Assembly: GCA_036346375.1 (NCBI GenBank)
Contig: CM070500.1
Coordinates: forward strand, 79,154,437-79,218,436
DNA: 64,000 nt
Source: Guadua angustifolia
Lineage: Eukaryota > Streptophyta > Magnoliopsida > Poales > Poaceae
Direction: 5' to 3'
The translations under genes and the position numbers were made by a program. Under the pieces are notes generated by a model. That model worked only from the letters and a program-made list of their open reading frames with translations, did no database searches and was not told where the DNA came from. Below are positions 23,016 through 33,790 of the stretch, piece after piece. Position 1 is the first letter of the stretch. Each line of letters starts with the position of its first letter.

Positions 23016-26000
23016 TTACACAACTAAGTTACAATCCGCCTTCGTTATGATCGCGGCGATGTATGTAGCTTCCTCTGTGTCTTCCATGAGACCTAGGTCG
23101 ATGTTCTCACCGAAAGGAGGAAGCTCATCAAACCGGTTATAGTCTTCCTCGTCGACTACATTCTCAACTCCCACAATCTTTCTTTTTGATTGAAGAACCA
23201 CGTGGCTTTCCTTGTCGGGCTTGGATCCTCACAAAGAAAATTTGTGTAACGGCATTAGCAAGTACAAATGGTTCTTCTCTCAGATCCGACGTGTTTGAAG
23301 TCCACGGTAGTGATACCGTATTTGTCGATGTTCACGCCCTAGGTAGTCGACCCATCGGCACCGAAAGAGGGGACCTTCAAAGGCCCATAGTCAAGCTCCC
23401 AAATCTCTTCTATGAATCAGTAGTACGTCTCAGATATTGCCATTCTTGTCATAAGCATCTATACGGACCCATTGCTTTGGTTGGTGCTCTTGTTATCTTG
23501 TGCTCTCGTATAAAATGTGTACCCATTGATGTCGATCGTTCAAATGTCAAAATTGTATATGATGGTCCCTTAGCCAGCGTTCTCAATTGAGCGCACTCTG
23601 TTTGCATATGCATCATGTATCTAAGCAACCAATCTCCAAAGTTATCTCTGTGCTCTCTCGCGATCCAAACCTCAGACTTACATGGGTTTTGTCTTCGTAG
23701 CATGTTCTTGTGCATCTCGACATACGGGGCCGCTACAACTGATTGGTGCAGAACTGTAAAATGTGCTTGCGTGAATGAAGCACGATCATTTGTACGGATC
23801 GATTTCTGACCTAGTGTCCCTTTCCCTTGTAGCCTCCCTTCATGGCGAGATACGGGCACACCAATCGGTTTGAGATCCATGTAATCGATGCGAGAACTCG
23901 ATGACCTCCTCGGTTCCTCAACCTTCGCAATGCACCCTTCCGCCGATGTCGATTCGAACATATTTCTTCACAACCCCCATGAACCTCTCGAAGGGTACAT
24001 CCGATGTAGAAACACAGGCCAAGAAACGTATCTCTTTCACAATATGAACAATGAGATGGACCATAATATCGAAGAAGGATGGAGGGAAGCACATCTCAAG
24101 CGGCATAGAGTGTGGATCACGCCTTGTCTGCGCCTTATCCAGCTTCAACGGGTTGATGACCTTCCGTGAAATCGCGTTGAAGAATAAACACAACTTTATA
24201 ATTGGGTCTCGACTTTCTCTCGCGTAACACCCCTAATTGCTACTGAGAAGCATCTCAGGTCATCATCACGTGGCAATCATGAGACTTCATACCAACTAAT
24301 TTCAAGTCTTTCATTGAGACTAGCCTCTTTAGGTTGGCGTAATAACCGGATGGAACTTTGACTCGTGCAAGCACTCACACACGCTAATTTTCTCAATCTT
24401 GCTTAAAGTGTAGCAAGTCATGGAAGGTACTTTTTTCCTTGACCTGTCTTCATGATGCGACTCCTTCCCGAAGTTTCATATCTTGCGTGTCCATCCGCGC
24501 CTTGAGTGTATCTTTTGTTTTGCGGTATGTCTAGTAAAATACCAAGCAAGTCACACACACGTTCTTCTCTATATGCATGACATCGATAGCATGTCGAACA
24601 TCCAGTCTTGCCAAGAAGGTAGGTCCATAAATCGATCTCTTTTTCCACAAAGGAGTCAGATCACCGAACTTCGGGGCCGATGTACTTCCGGCTCCTTTCC
24701 ATGGATAATTTTAATATCCTTCTACCGCAAATATCTCTTTGTTGCTATGCGATGTTTCGAGTCAAGCGCTCCTTTGTACCGTCAAAAGCTCTCTTGTTGT
24801 TGCGACTGGTGGTCCTTATGAAGAACCTACGATGCCGCATGTAACACATTTTTCGACAATATTTCAGCCACCGGCTCCAGATCACCCATGCAATGCACGA
24901 TCCATTGAATCCTTTTATAGTCCGCCCAAAGATTGCCAAGAGCGGGGTAATCATTGATGGTTACGAACAACAACGCCTCGTAGCATGAAGTTCTCTCTTC
25001 AGACTCATCCCATACCGTGCAATCGTTCCACAATACCGTAAGATCTTCAACCAAAGGTTTGAGGAACACATCAATATCGTTGCGGTTGCCTCGGCCCTTG
25101 GATCAGTAACGGCATCATAATGTACTTCCTCTTCATGCAAAGCCAAGGAGGAAGGTTGTACATACATAAAGTCACCGGCCAAGTGCTATGACGACTACTC
25201 ATGTTGCCGAAAGGGTTCATCCCATCCGTACTGAGTCCGAACCTTATATTCCTCATATCATATGCAAAGTGTTTCTTGTATTTTCTGTCGATATTCCTCC
25301 ACCGCGCGGAGTCAGCAGGTGTCTAAACATTCCATCCTTTTTACGCTCCTCGGCATGCCATCGCAGCAATTGAGCATGCCTTTTGTTCGCAAACAGACAC
25401 TTCAGACGGGGGATTATAGGGAAATACCACACCACCTTGGTCAGAGGTCTTTTCTTCTTACACTGACCCTCGATATCATCATCGCCGCGCTTATACCGAG
25501 ATGCCTTGCAAACGGGACATGCATCCAAATTTGCAAACTCATTGCGATACAATATGCAATCGCTTAGACATGCGTGTATTTTACGCACTTCCAATCCCAA
25601 CGACAAACCACTGCTTGGCACGGTGCGTGGTTGCCGGCAACACGCTACCCTCTGAAGGACATCTCTCAAGAAACCTAACACTCGGAAACTCTTGTCGGAC
25701 CAACCATTGCTTGCCTTCAATCGCAGCGGCAGAAGCACAACATGCGACTTTTTGAACTCCTCTTTGCGGCCTAGGTACAAGGGTGTTGCGAATCCTCTAC
25801 CATACGCTGAAACTTCGAAAATCCCTTTCACTCGTGAGGTCCTCCTCCCCATCATGCAACATCTGTTCTAGATCATCTTCATGGTTATCGATGAATGTCT
25901 CTTCATGGGTGTCGATTTAACGTATTTTCCACCGCGGTTGAGTCGTTGTCTTCATCATCATCAATCGATGCCCTTCACGCACAATCTCATCTTCACCATG

Positions 26001-26223
26001 CTCGGTCCAACAGTATAGGCGGGCTTGAAACCCCTTGAAGCAAGTGTGCAAGGATCGCCTCAAGGTTCAAAATTGCTTCTCATTCTTGCAATCGATGCAC
26101 GGCAACAAATATAGTCCATCACTTATTTGACTTGTATGCATGTAGCCAAGCCGTAAAACTAGTCACACCGTTAAAGTACTCTCTATCGCGACGGTCCGCT
26201 TCATACATCCATCTTCGATCCAT
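23016..26223 (-). pseudogene. CACTA-1 gene 2: TNP2-type transposase, degraded
   Basis: The start at ATG 26223 gives MDRRWMYEADRRDREYF, the transposase-associated N-terminal domain. After an acidic stretch, the TNP2 core is open at 25253-25855 (LGLEVRKIHACLSDCILYR, CPVCKASRYK, VVWYFPIIPRLKCLF). It continues in shifted frames with IRFGLSTDGMNPFGNMSS (25071-25256) and ALLFVTINDYPALGNL (24827-25069). DUF4218-like text (FERFMGVVKKYVR) lies at 23918-24193. DUF4216-like text runs from about 23450 to 23190, including VDKYG-type and EPFVLAN-type signatures, and the tail (KIVGVENVVDEEDY) ends at 23016. Transposases of this family bind subterminal repeats and cut the CACTA ends. Repeated frame changes and stops make this copy inactive. 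Confidence 0.85.
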
Positions 26224-27229
26224 CTACAAATATTTACAACAAATAAAATCTTAGTAAATCAATAAGTGCTCACAAATTGTTTTATACATTTAATTTGTTA
26301 TGTAGTGCTAATTAATGTAGAAATTTTCATTACTTATAAATCTATATCCAAATCTCGATTGTAAAACCAATTAAATAATTGCTATTAGTTATATATAATG
26401 GTCCGTCCAACAAATTTGAGTACTATTATCTCTTCTTCTCTCATTTCAAGATTATTGTATCAAGGAGTATCGGATGAGGAACATAATTCTTTTATGCTTA
26501 GCCTTTTACATCAATTATATACCTATTCATCCATTGACATTTACTTTTTACGGATGATTATAATAATCAATACTCTATACATTACAAATTGAAGCATGTC
26601 CTTCAGTACAAAATGTATATATTACAAATTGAAGCTTGACCTTCATACAAAATAAAGCATATCTTTAATTATACAACTAAGTTACGATCCCACCTTCATG
26701 TTTATCGATGAACGTTTGGCACAGTGCGTGGTTGCTATTAGTTATATATAAATCTATATCAAAATCTTGATTTTAAAATCAATTAAATAATTGCTATTAG
26801 TTATATATAATGGTCCGCCTAGCAAATTTACATTACTTACACAAGTATTAAATTAACATACACGAAATAAAGAAACAATTTTAAGTATTTAGATTAAACA
26901 ATAGTTAATTATGAAGTGCTACCACATTTAAATTCAATCAACAAATTAAATGCAATCACTATACAAATAAAAGTTGGTAATTTCAAATCTAAACCAAGAT
27001 TACATATCTAATTGTGTTGACTAGGCAATATATAATTACGATCACAATCTACAACAATATAGAACGTAATATCCAACTAAACAAAGACACCTAACCTTAG
27101 ATCGGTTAGAAAACGACAAATTACACCAAATTTGAGAGCAAAAATTCGCTCCTCTCCACCCTAATCGAGCAAGAACAGAGCTCCTCTGCATTGCGGACAT
27201 CTTGGGAAGGGAGGCGGTATATATAGTGC
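26224..27229. other. AT-rich 5' region of the CACTA-1 transposase
   Basis: Two partially repeated blocks (AATTAAATAATTGCTATTAG at about 26365 and 26785; CTTCAGTACAAAATGTATAT near 26600) repeat text also found near 22945. No gene seen apart from possible promoter or leader sequence. Confidence 0.45.
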
Positions 27230-28524
27230 CATATTATCATCGCGGTTTATTCTCTTGAACCGCAGAATATATCATCGCCGGTTCTATCTCAAAACCAAAG
27301 CAGTGATATGGCTGCCTTTTCGCGCAATTCACTTTATCATCACGGTTACATTCTTTGAACCGACACTAATACTTTCACCGCCGGTTCTCTATCTAAAACC
27401 GCAAAGTGATATTGACCCGCTTCGCCCAACCGATTTAGCGATTGCGATTATATATGTACTGTTCCTATCACTGCCGGTTGAATTTAAAAACCGGCAGTGA
27501 TAATATTATCACTGCCGGTTGAATTTAATAACCGGCAGTGATAATATGAACCTTACATCTCCCGCCGCCAACGACCGTCGCTTTTCCCCATTCCTCTGCC
27601 AACCATTGCGCTTCCCCATTGTCGCAACTGTTGGGCTTCCCATTCCTCCTCTATATAATGCGCAGCTCCTCAATCTGTGGCGCTCCTCACAATCCACCAT
27701 TCTTTGCAAGAATGGCACCCCCAAGAAGCGAGCACGCATCGTGTGCAAAGCAAGGATCCGCCGCCAGAGAAGAAGGAGGAGAAGGAGGAGGAGGAGGCGG
27801 AGGAGGAGGAGGAAGAGGAGGCAGGGAGGAGGAAAAAGAGGAGGAAGAGGAGGAGGAGGGCGGCATTTACGACGACAATGCTCTGGCGAGCTCCTTCAAA
27901 GATTGGGCAAGACCAACTCCGCCACCGAATCGGATTCAGAGGAGGAGGAGCATCGCTGCAACTCCGATCGGTCATCCGGCGATAGCTCCGGCGACGAGGA
28001 GGAGGAGGACGACGATGACGAAGTTTTCGATATAGGGTTTAATATGTTTTGTATATAAAATTATGACTATATGTAATTATGGACTACAAATGTTCTCGCG
28101 ATAGATAAATAACAAATGTTTAATATGTTCGCTTTTTTATCTAATTATGCTTTGATATGTTCTCAGATCTTAACAAATTTTGGGTAATATCATTGCGGCT
28201 CGAGTAAAAGTGGCGGTGAAAATTGTCTTATCACTTTGGGTTAAAAAAGAAAACCGTAATGATAGATCACTACCGGTTTTAATATAAGCCGGCAAAGATA
28301 TCTTCTTATCACCGCCGGTTCTCTCTAAAGCCGCAATGATATTGCCTCCACTCGTCTTTGGAAAATTTTACTATTCTTATCACTTTAGGTTGAAATTAGA
28401 ACCAAGAAGATAATACTATCACCTTAGGTTGAAATTGGAACCGGTAGTGATAATATTATCACATGCTGGCTTGCGCCTAACCGACAGTGATGGGGCGTCG
28501 CGGATGAAGCAGTCTGTAGTAGTG
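27230..28524. repeat. Right subterminal repeat block of CACTA-1
   Basis: Motifs such as TTATCACTGCCGGTTGAATTT occur in both orientations at 27230-27550 and 28190-28520. They form clear hairpins (27465-27545 holds three near-perfect copies with alternating orientation). Such motifs are the presumed transposase-binding sites. Confidence 0.8.
27519..28058 (+). CDS. Uncertain low-complexity frame between subterminal repeats
   Basis: A 179-codon plus-strand frame with an Arg-only tract from a (GGA)n purine repeat (27768-27862). It ends in an acidic Ser/Glu/Asp tail (ESDSEEEEHRC ... GDEEEEDDDDEVFDI). All three frames stay open through the purine run, so openness alone is weak evidence. It could be a small accessory exon of the element or a captured fragment. 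I assign no function. Confidence 0.2.
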   Translation: MNLITGSDNMNLTSPAANDRRFSPFLCQPLRFPIVATVGLPIPPLYNAQLLNLWRSSQSTILCKNGTPKKRARIVCKARIRRQRRRRRRRRRRRRRRRKRRQGGGKRGGRGGGGRHLRRQCSGELLQRLGKTNSATESDSEEEEHRCNSDRSSGDSSGDEEEEDDDDEVFDIGFNMFCI

Positions 28525-28716
28525 ATCCTAACTTCACTTGAGATCTGAAACTTATAGACTAAAATAAATTGAATTAAGTTTATATTTTTAATCTAAAATG
28601 TAAACAAGATGATCCATCTAAACACAGCTCTAACTCCACGGATCTAGTGGAGTAGGAATACCCAGCTCCACCAGATCTACGAATCTGATGAAACTAAAGC
28701 TTTACCAAACACACCC

Positions 28717-28859
28717 TATATTTACAATCCCTTCTTTCTCATCTACCCTCCGTAATCCAACCGCCATGAAAGCACCGCGGAAGACGCGTTGTCGATAGCT
28801 CCCCTGGCAATTAACTAGACTCAAAATTTATCTCAACTTTACTCATTCAAAACTTGTGC
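28717..28859. other. Short unique flank, nothing recognised
   Basis: Unremarkable AT-rich sequence right of the split MITE. Confidence 0.4.
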
Positions 28860-30730
28860 TGTACACACACACATGGCACCCTTAATCTAACTAGGTTAAG
28901 TTGCACGCGATGCCGCGCCGCGAGGAAAAAATCCGGCATGAGTTTTTTGCAAATCGAATTTGCAGAACCACGGGTCTCTTTTTTCAAAATAACCGGCAGA
29001 ATGATCTATTTACGATTCCATTTTTTTAAATGTTCCGGGTCGAAAGAACCATCATTTTTTTGCAAAATAACCGGTGTAAGGACCCGTCGGCGAATCTATG
29101 GGACCACTATAAACCTTCGACGAATCCGCGTTTTTTCGAAAACCACATGGAGGGACCTAAATGCCATTTCAATTTTTTCGGGTTTAGTCTACAAAAATAT
29201 GACGAAAGGACCTAAACGTGATTTCCAATTCAGCTATAAACCCTCGAAAAATTTGTGTTTTTTTCGAAAACCACGTGCAGGGACCTAAACGTAATTTCGA
29301 CATTTTTCGGGTCTATTTTACTTAAAAACCGCCAAAAGGATCTAAACGCGATTTTTAATTTTACTGAAAGGACCTAAACACGATTTCCGGATTTTCGAGG
29401 GGCCTCGCCGGGATCGCGACATGTGGACGCCCTCCCCATCCGGCATTCCTTGGGGCTTTTATATATAACTAGCAATAATAGCGCTTATGCTTTGCACTGC
29501 TCAGATAGTCGATAGGACCGTTTCAGAAAATCCATGGGGTCGATTTTTGTTTTCATATTTGTTTTAAAAAATAGGTCGTTAGCTATAAACCTTCAACGAA
29601 TCCACGTTTTTTTAGAAAACCGCGGTTACAACCCGTCGTCTGATAAAATTTGTCGAAGTTTTGATTTTCGTAATTTTTAAATAAAATGGGTCGGTAGGAC
29701 CCGCTGGCGAATCCATGGGATATTACAAACCTTCGATGAATCCGCGTTTAATCTACGGGTTACTATAAACCGTCGATGAATTTGTATTTTTTTAGAAAAC
29801 CGCGGTTGTTTTTTTACGCATTTCGGGATATTTGATCGTTTTTTGTTTTTTTTTGTGTTTGTAAAAAAACGGGTCGTTAGGACCCGCCGGCGAATCTATA
29901 GGTCGTAATTCTTTTTTTATTTTTTGTGTTTGTTAAAAAGAATGGGTCGTTAGGATCCGCCGGCGAATCTACGGGTTGCTACAAGTCTTCGGACGAATCT
30001 ACTTTTTTTTTAAAAAAAAACCAACGGTCATGACCCGTTGGCAAATACATAAGTTGCTATAAAGTCGATGCGTGTTTTATTTAGAAAATTGTAGTTGAAT
30101 CTGTATTTTTTGTTTTTTTTAAAGAAAAGTGCGGCCGTTTTTTTTATGGATTTCCTTTTTTAAAAGGCTGCTCGGACCCATGGGCGAATCCATGAAACGC
30201 TATAAACCTTCGACGAATCTGGTTTTTTCGCTTTTTGGTTTTTTGTGTTTGCTAAAAAAAATAGGTCGTTAGGACCCGTCGGCGAATCTATGGGTCGCTA
30301 TAAATCTTTGGACGAATCTACGTTTTTTTAAAAAAAACCCGCGGTTACGACCCGTTGGCAAATTCATAAGTTGCTATAAACCTTCGACGAATCCGTGTTT
30401 TTTTGGCCGGTGTGTGTTTTATTTAGAAAATATTTTTTTTCGAGAAAACGGATAAAGGACCTGAGCGTAAGAACCGAGGACTGTTTGTTAATTTTTGAAC
30501 ACATTCGTTATCCCGAAAAATTAGAAAAGGGCTTGTTCGCGATTTGAAATTAACGGAAGGTTTTTCCGTAAAACACCACGCCAGAGACCCAAACGCGAAG
30601 AAAAAAAATATATCTTTGTCTCACAAAAAATCGTGAAGGACCTATCTGTAATCCGGAAGGACCTATCTGTAATTCGAAGAAATGGAGAGGCTGAGCTCTC
30701 GCCAATTCCTTCCGGTATAAAAGGTGTAGC
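28860..30730. repeat. Dispersed-module repeat block of unknown family
   Basis: A 1.9-kb block holds about eight copies of a GGACCCGYCGGCGAATC module and about ten of a CTATAAACCTTCGACGAAT module, joined by T-runs and GAAAACCGCGGTT. AGGGACCTAAACGTGATTT-type phrases lie at both ends. Frames here (for example 28854-29288) are repeat-derived. No LTR, terminal repeat or transposase was recognised. It may be a decayed non-autonomous element. Confidence 0.7.
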
Positions 30731-32363
30731 CATACAGTCGGTCCCCTATATGAAATAAAAAAGTTGAATGGTTTTCTAGCAATGATATCCGCACTTGGTT
30801 TCTTTATGCATACGATTTTCAGGTCGGCGTGAGCGTATGCAACGCACGATCACGGCCAAACAACCATGGATTGGGAGGTGTACAATGTACTGCGCAGGTG
30901 TTGCCCAAGCTCAAAAGGATTAAAAAAACAGAATGACTTATACTCGGACGTCTAAAATTTTCAAATGCATTGTAACATTTTTTCCTTCACGTACAACATT
31001 TTGTTACAACACGTGTCACATTTTCCTTCGACAAACAGTAAAATTTGCTATAGTAATGAATGTTGCAAGCGTTCAAAAAAATATTTCACGTGTTGACAGA
31101 AAATATTGTAAACATAAAAAAAAATATTACAAGAGGTATCCGATGAAATGAACAGAAATCGAACGTCCGAGCACTAGTTTCTTCTTTCAAAAAAAGAGCA
31201 GGTGAATGGAGATGGGAGAGGGTCGTTTGCTAGCTGGATTCTGCTGGGTGCGTCACCGACCGCTGGAAGGACTAGGTGCAGAATCCGGACGCTAATCCAG
31301 TCCAATTAATCAATCAAATCAAGTGACGCGTGACACAAACACATCTAATCCAGTCCAATTAATCAATCAAATCAAGTGACGCGTGACACAAACACATCCT
31401 TAAGAAACGCCTCCCAAACGGGATTGCCTCATCGAACCACCGGCATCACCTGCGGTCGCACCAGCTGCAAGTCAAGGAGCGCATACGATCCCAGCCGTTT
31501 ATTTTTGATCCAGTGGTCTACATCATGTTACAGCACTTGAGAGGCTCTTATCCCTTCTATATTGATCCGAAGGTTGGTAGTATCAGTTGTACTACCGACC
31601 GCACAGGAACCTTTCCATCTAACCTGAAGAATTTCATGTCCGTCTAGAAAATCGTCACATACTGTAAAAGACTTGTTTGGAGTAATTTGACACTACGTAC
31701 ATTACTAGCGTTTTCTGTATAGAGATTCCACGGTGTGTATCACCTCTGTACGAGAAGGTACATTATTTTCTACAAAATTACTGTGTGCTCAACGTAACAA
31801 AATTATCCAATCGAACCGTACGTAAGATATCCATCGACGATCACGTGCGTCCGACCCGTAAACAATGCAGGGACAGGAGTGAGCAGAGGGACATTCCAGG
31901 GTAATCTCATGTGGGAAAGCAAGGTGTTGGGGTTTTAATGCTAGCTCTTATTGGAATGTCCCTGTCTGGCTCGAGAGGAGAGTTGAAGCAGCAAGTGTAC
32001 TGTGTAGCGATTCCAATCGAGTAGTTAAAGCCCTTCGTGGTCTTGAAGAGATAATTTATACTATATCACTCTAAAAATTAGCATTTTAAAAAATATTACT
32101 TACTATTTTAATAATAATTACTGAGACAACGAGTGATATTTTTAAAATAGCAATAAAGAAAGTGGTAAAGTGAAAATTGTGCTTTGTTTAATTATACGAT
32201 CGAGAGGCGGTGCCTGAGCCCCCAGGCGTGTGACTGTCCGTGCTCTCTTGCACTAGTGCGTCACCATGTGTGGGATGAAAAGGCCATGTCTCTTTTGGCA
32301 AAGCAATTAAAGGCAGCCCGGAGAAAAGCCAAAAGTTGTAAGAATCACACTGTCCACAAGCAC

Positions 32364-32367
<4 letters not shown>
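30731..32367. other. Intergenic DNA upstream of the TCP gene
   Basis: No convincing gene. It includes a perfect 53-bp tandem duplication (31293-31398) and an AT-rich, partly inverted stretch near 32050-32170 that may be a MITE remnant. Confidence 0.5.
31293..31398. repeat. Perfect 53-bp tandem duplication
   Basis: Two adjacent identical 53-bp copies (31293-31345 and 31346-31398), beginning TAATCCAGTCCAATTAATCA and ending GACACAAACACATC. No difference between copies was seen, which suggests a very recent event. Confidence 0.95.
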
Positions 32368-32403
<36 letters not shown>

Positions 32404-33470
32404 TCGATATGGATTGCATATTTGCATGGCACACAGCGGGTGTTCTATGGATTCAGATCGGAAAACGAGACGGCGAACGGGGGAAGGCTGCGAATAAGGC
32501 TATTTTTCTGACTCCACCTAGACTGAATTTACTAGCGCAATTTGTTCATGGTCATCATATTTGGCTCTTAGCTGGCTATGATTTTGGCATTGATTTGAAC
32601 TCGGAGCTAGCGAATCTTGTTGCCATGCCAAAATTTGGGCTGTGGATCAAAGCTGGGACATAGTATTTGGATAAGTTGGCCAAATTTTGCAAACACCTCT
32701 TTTAGCACGGTGGGGCTACAAACTAGGCACACCATCAATCTATAAGAACACAAGAATTTTATATATACTATATGCCTCTCAACTTTTCAAAAAGAAGAAA
32801 AATCCACGGCCACAAGCATATATGCTCCATTTCAAACTTTTCAATTGTCATTTTATCTGGCCGTGCAATTTGAGCATTCAATGCAAGAATTCTAAAAATC
32901 ACAGTGTGACCTTATATAGCAAACATAAAAAGAACATAAATATTCTCTTCTCGTAGCCAACATCTTGAAAACGATCGTCCGAATGGCAAAACAAACCAGC
33001 CATCCATGCAAACCCACACACTCAAGCTGCCAAGCAGCACCTCCCAAATTGGTTTCCCAATCACCCCTTGGGCTGTAGCCTTCTGCTCTCACTCAGCTGG
33101 AACTCCCCCAGCAAGCAAGCAAGCAATCTCTCTCATACACACATTCACAAAGTGGCAGCAGCACTGAACACAAACTAAACTCTCTCCTCACTAAAGCCCA
33201 AATCCTACTCTTATCATCCTGTCTTCTTGCCTCCCTTCTGCCTCCTGCTCTCCAAGCTCCCACACCCGAGAGAGAGAGAGAGGGCAAAGCTTGCCTCCCC
33301 CCGGCCGTCCCCCCTGCTAAAATGTGATGTCTAATCCATCAGATTTCTTCTAGTTTAGTCCCCCACTCCTCTCCTGGGTCAGTCCCTGGCCACCACTTCT
33401 CCCTCGCATGCATGCATCCGCCTCCTCCTTGATTCTTTTGATGGTTTTTTTGTTTCTTGTCGTCCTAGTT
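32368..33470 (+). promoter_or_regulatory. Putative promoter and leader of the TCP gene
   Basis: A (GA)16 run lies at 32368-32399, a TATA-like CTTATATAGC at 32911-32920, and a second GA run at 33268-33283, just before the C-rich leader. GA repeats are common near grass promoters. The transcription start is not determined; the TATA-like site would give a leader of roughly 850 nt. Confidence 0.35.
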
Positions 33471-33518
33471 ATGGGATCTGGCGAGGTGGATGGACTCGCA
33501 TTGGAGCAGCAGCAGTAG
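33408..33518 (+). CDS. Upstream ORF in the TCP leader (36 codons)
   Basis: ATG 33408 to TAG 33516-33518 encodes 36 residues with a hydrophobic middle (LILLMVFLFLVVLVM) and a Gln-rich end. Shorter uORFs start at 33327 (8 codons) and 33412 (6 codons). Others start at 33490 (Ser- and then Arg-rich, stopping at 33637) and 33579 (5 codons). If the leader is unspliced, these would repress initiation at the main ATG. Translation is unproven. Confidence 0.3.
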   Translation: MHASASSLILLMVFLFLVVLVMGSGEVDGLALEQQQ

Positions 33519-33790
33519 CGGTAGCGGAGGCCAAGCAGGCGGGGAATCTGGATCCGAGGCATCACCACCGGGTTCCGCATGGAGGCGACGGCGTAGGAGG
33601 AGGAGGCGCCGGCGGCAGTGGGCAGCAGGAAGCAGATGAGCATCATCACCACCACCACCGGCTGCTGCAGCTCCACCAAGAAGTGCAAAACCAAGAACCG
33701 CCGCCGGTCCCCGTTTTCCAGCTCCAGCACCTGCAGGCGGCGTCAGTGAGGCAGCCGGGCTCGTCCGCCGAGTATGCCCTTCTAGCTCCC

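Larger units (their letters stand above)
16286..28524 (-). mobile_element. CACTA-1: 12.2-kb CACTA (En/Spm) transposon
   Basis: The ends read CACCACTACGAAAC (left) and, inverted, CACTACTACAGACT (right), with a perfect 3-bp duplication ATC (16283-16285 and 28525-28527). The flanks rejoin into one MITE, which confirms the outer ends. Two minus-strand pseudogenes lie inside: a Ulp1-protease type (16880-20147) and a TNP2 transposase (23016-26223). Subterminal repeats (AACCGGCAGTGATAAT and variants) occupy 16300-16580 and 27230-28524. A similar block lies internally at 22190-22470. Confidence 0.9.
16260..28716. mobile_element. Small MITE split by CACTA-1 (halves 16260-16285 and 28525-28716)
   Basis: The left half starts GGACCTGTTTGGTAGAG and the right half ends CTTTACCAAACACACCC, which are imperfect inverted termini of a common grass MITE type. 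TAT flanks both outer ends. Without CACTA-1 the element would be about 215 bp. The insertion point lies in a small hairpin (AGTTTCAGATC ... GATCTGAAACT). The superfamily (Harbinger or hAT type) is uncertain. Confidence 0.6.
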
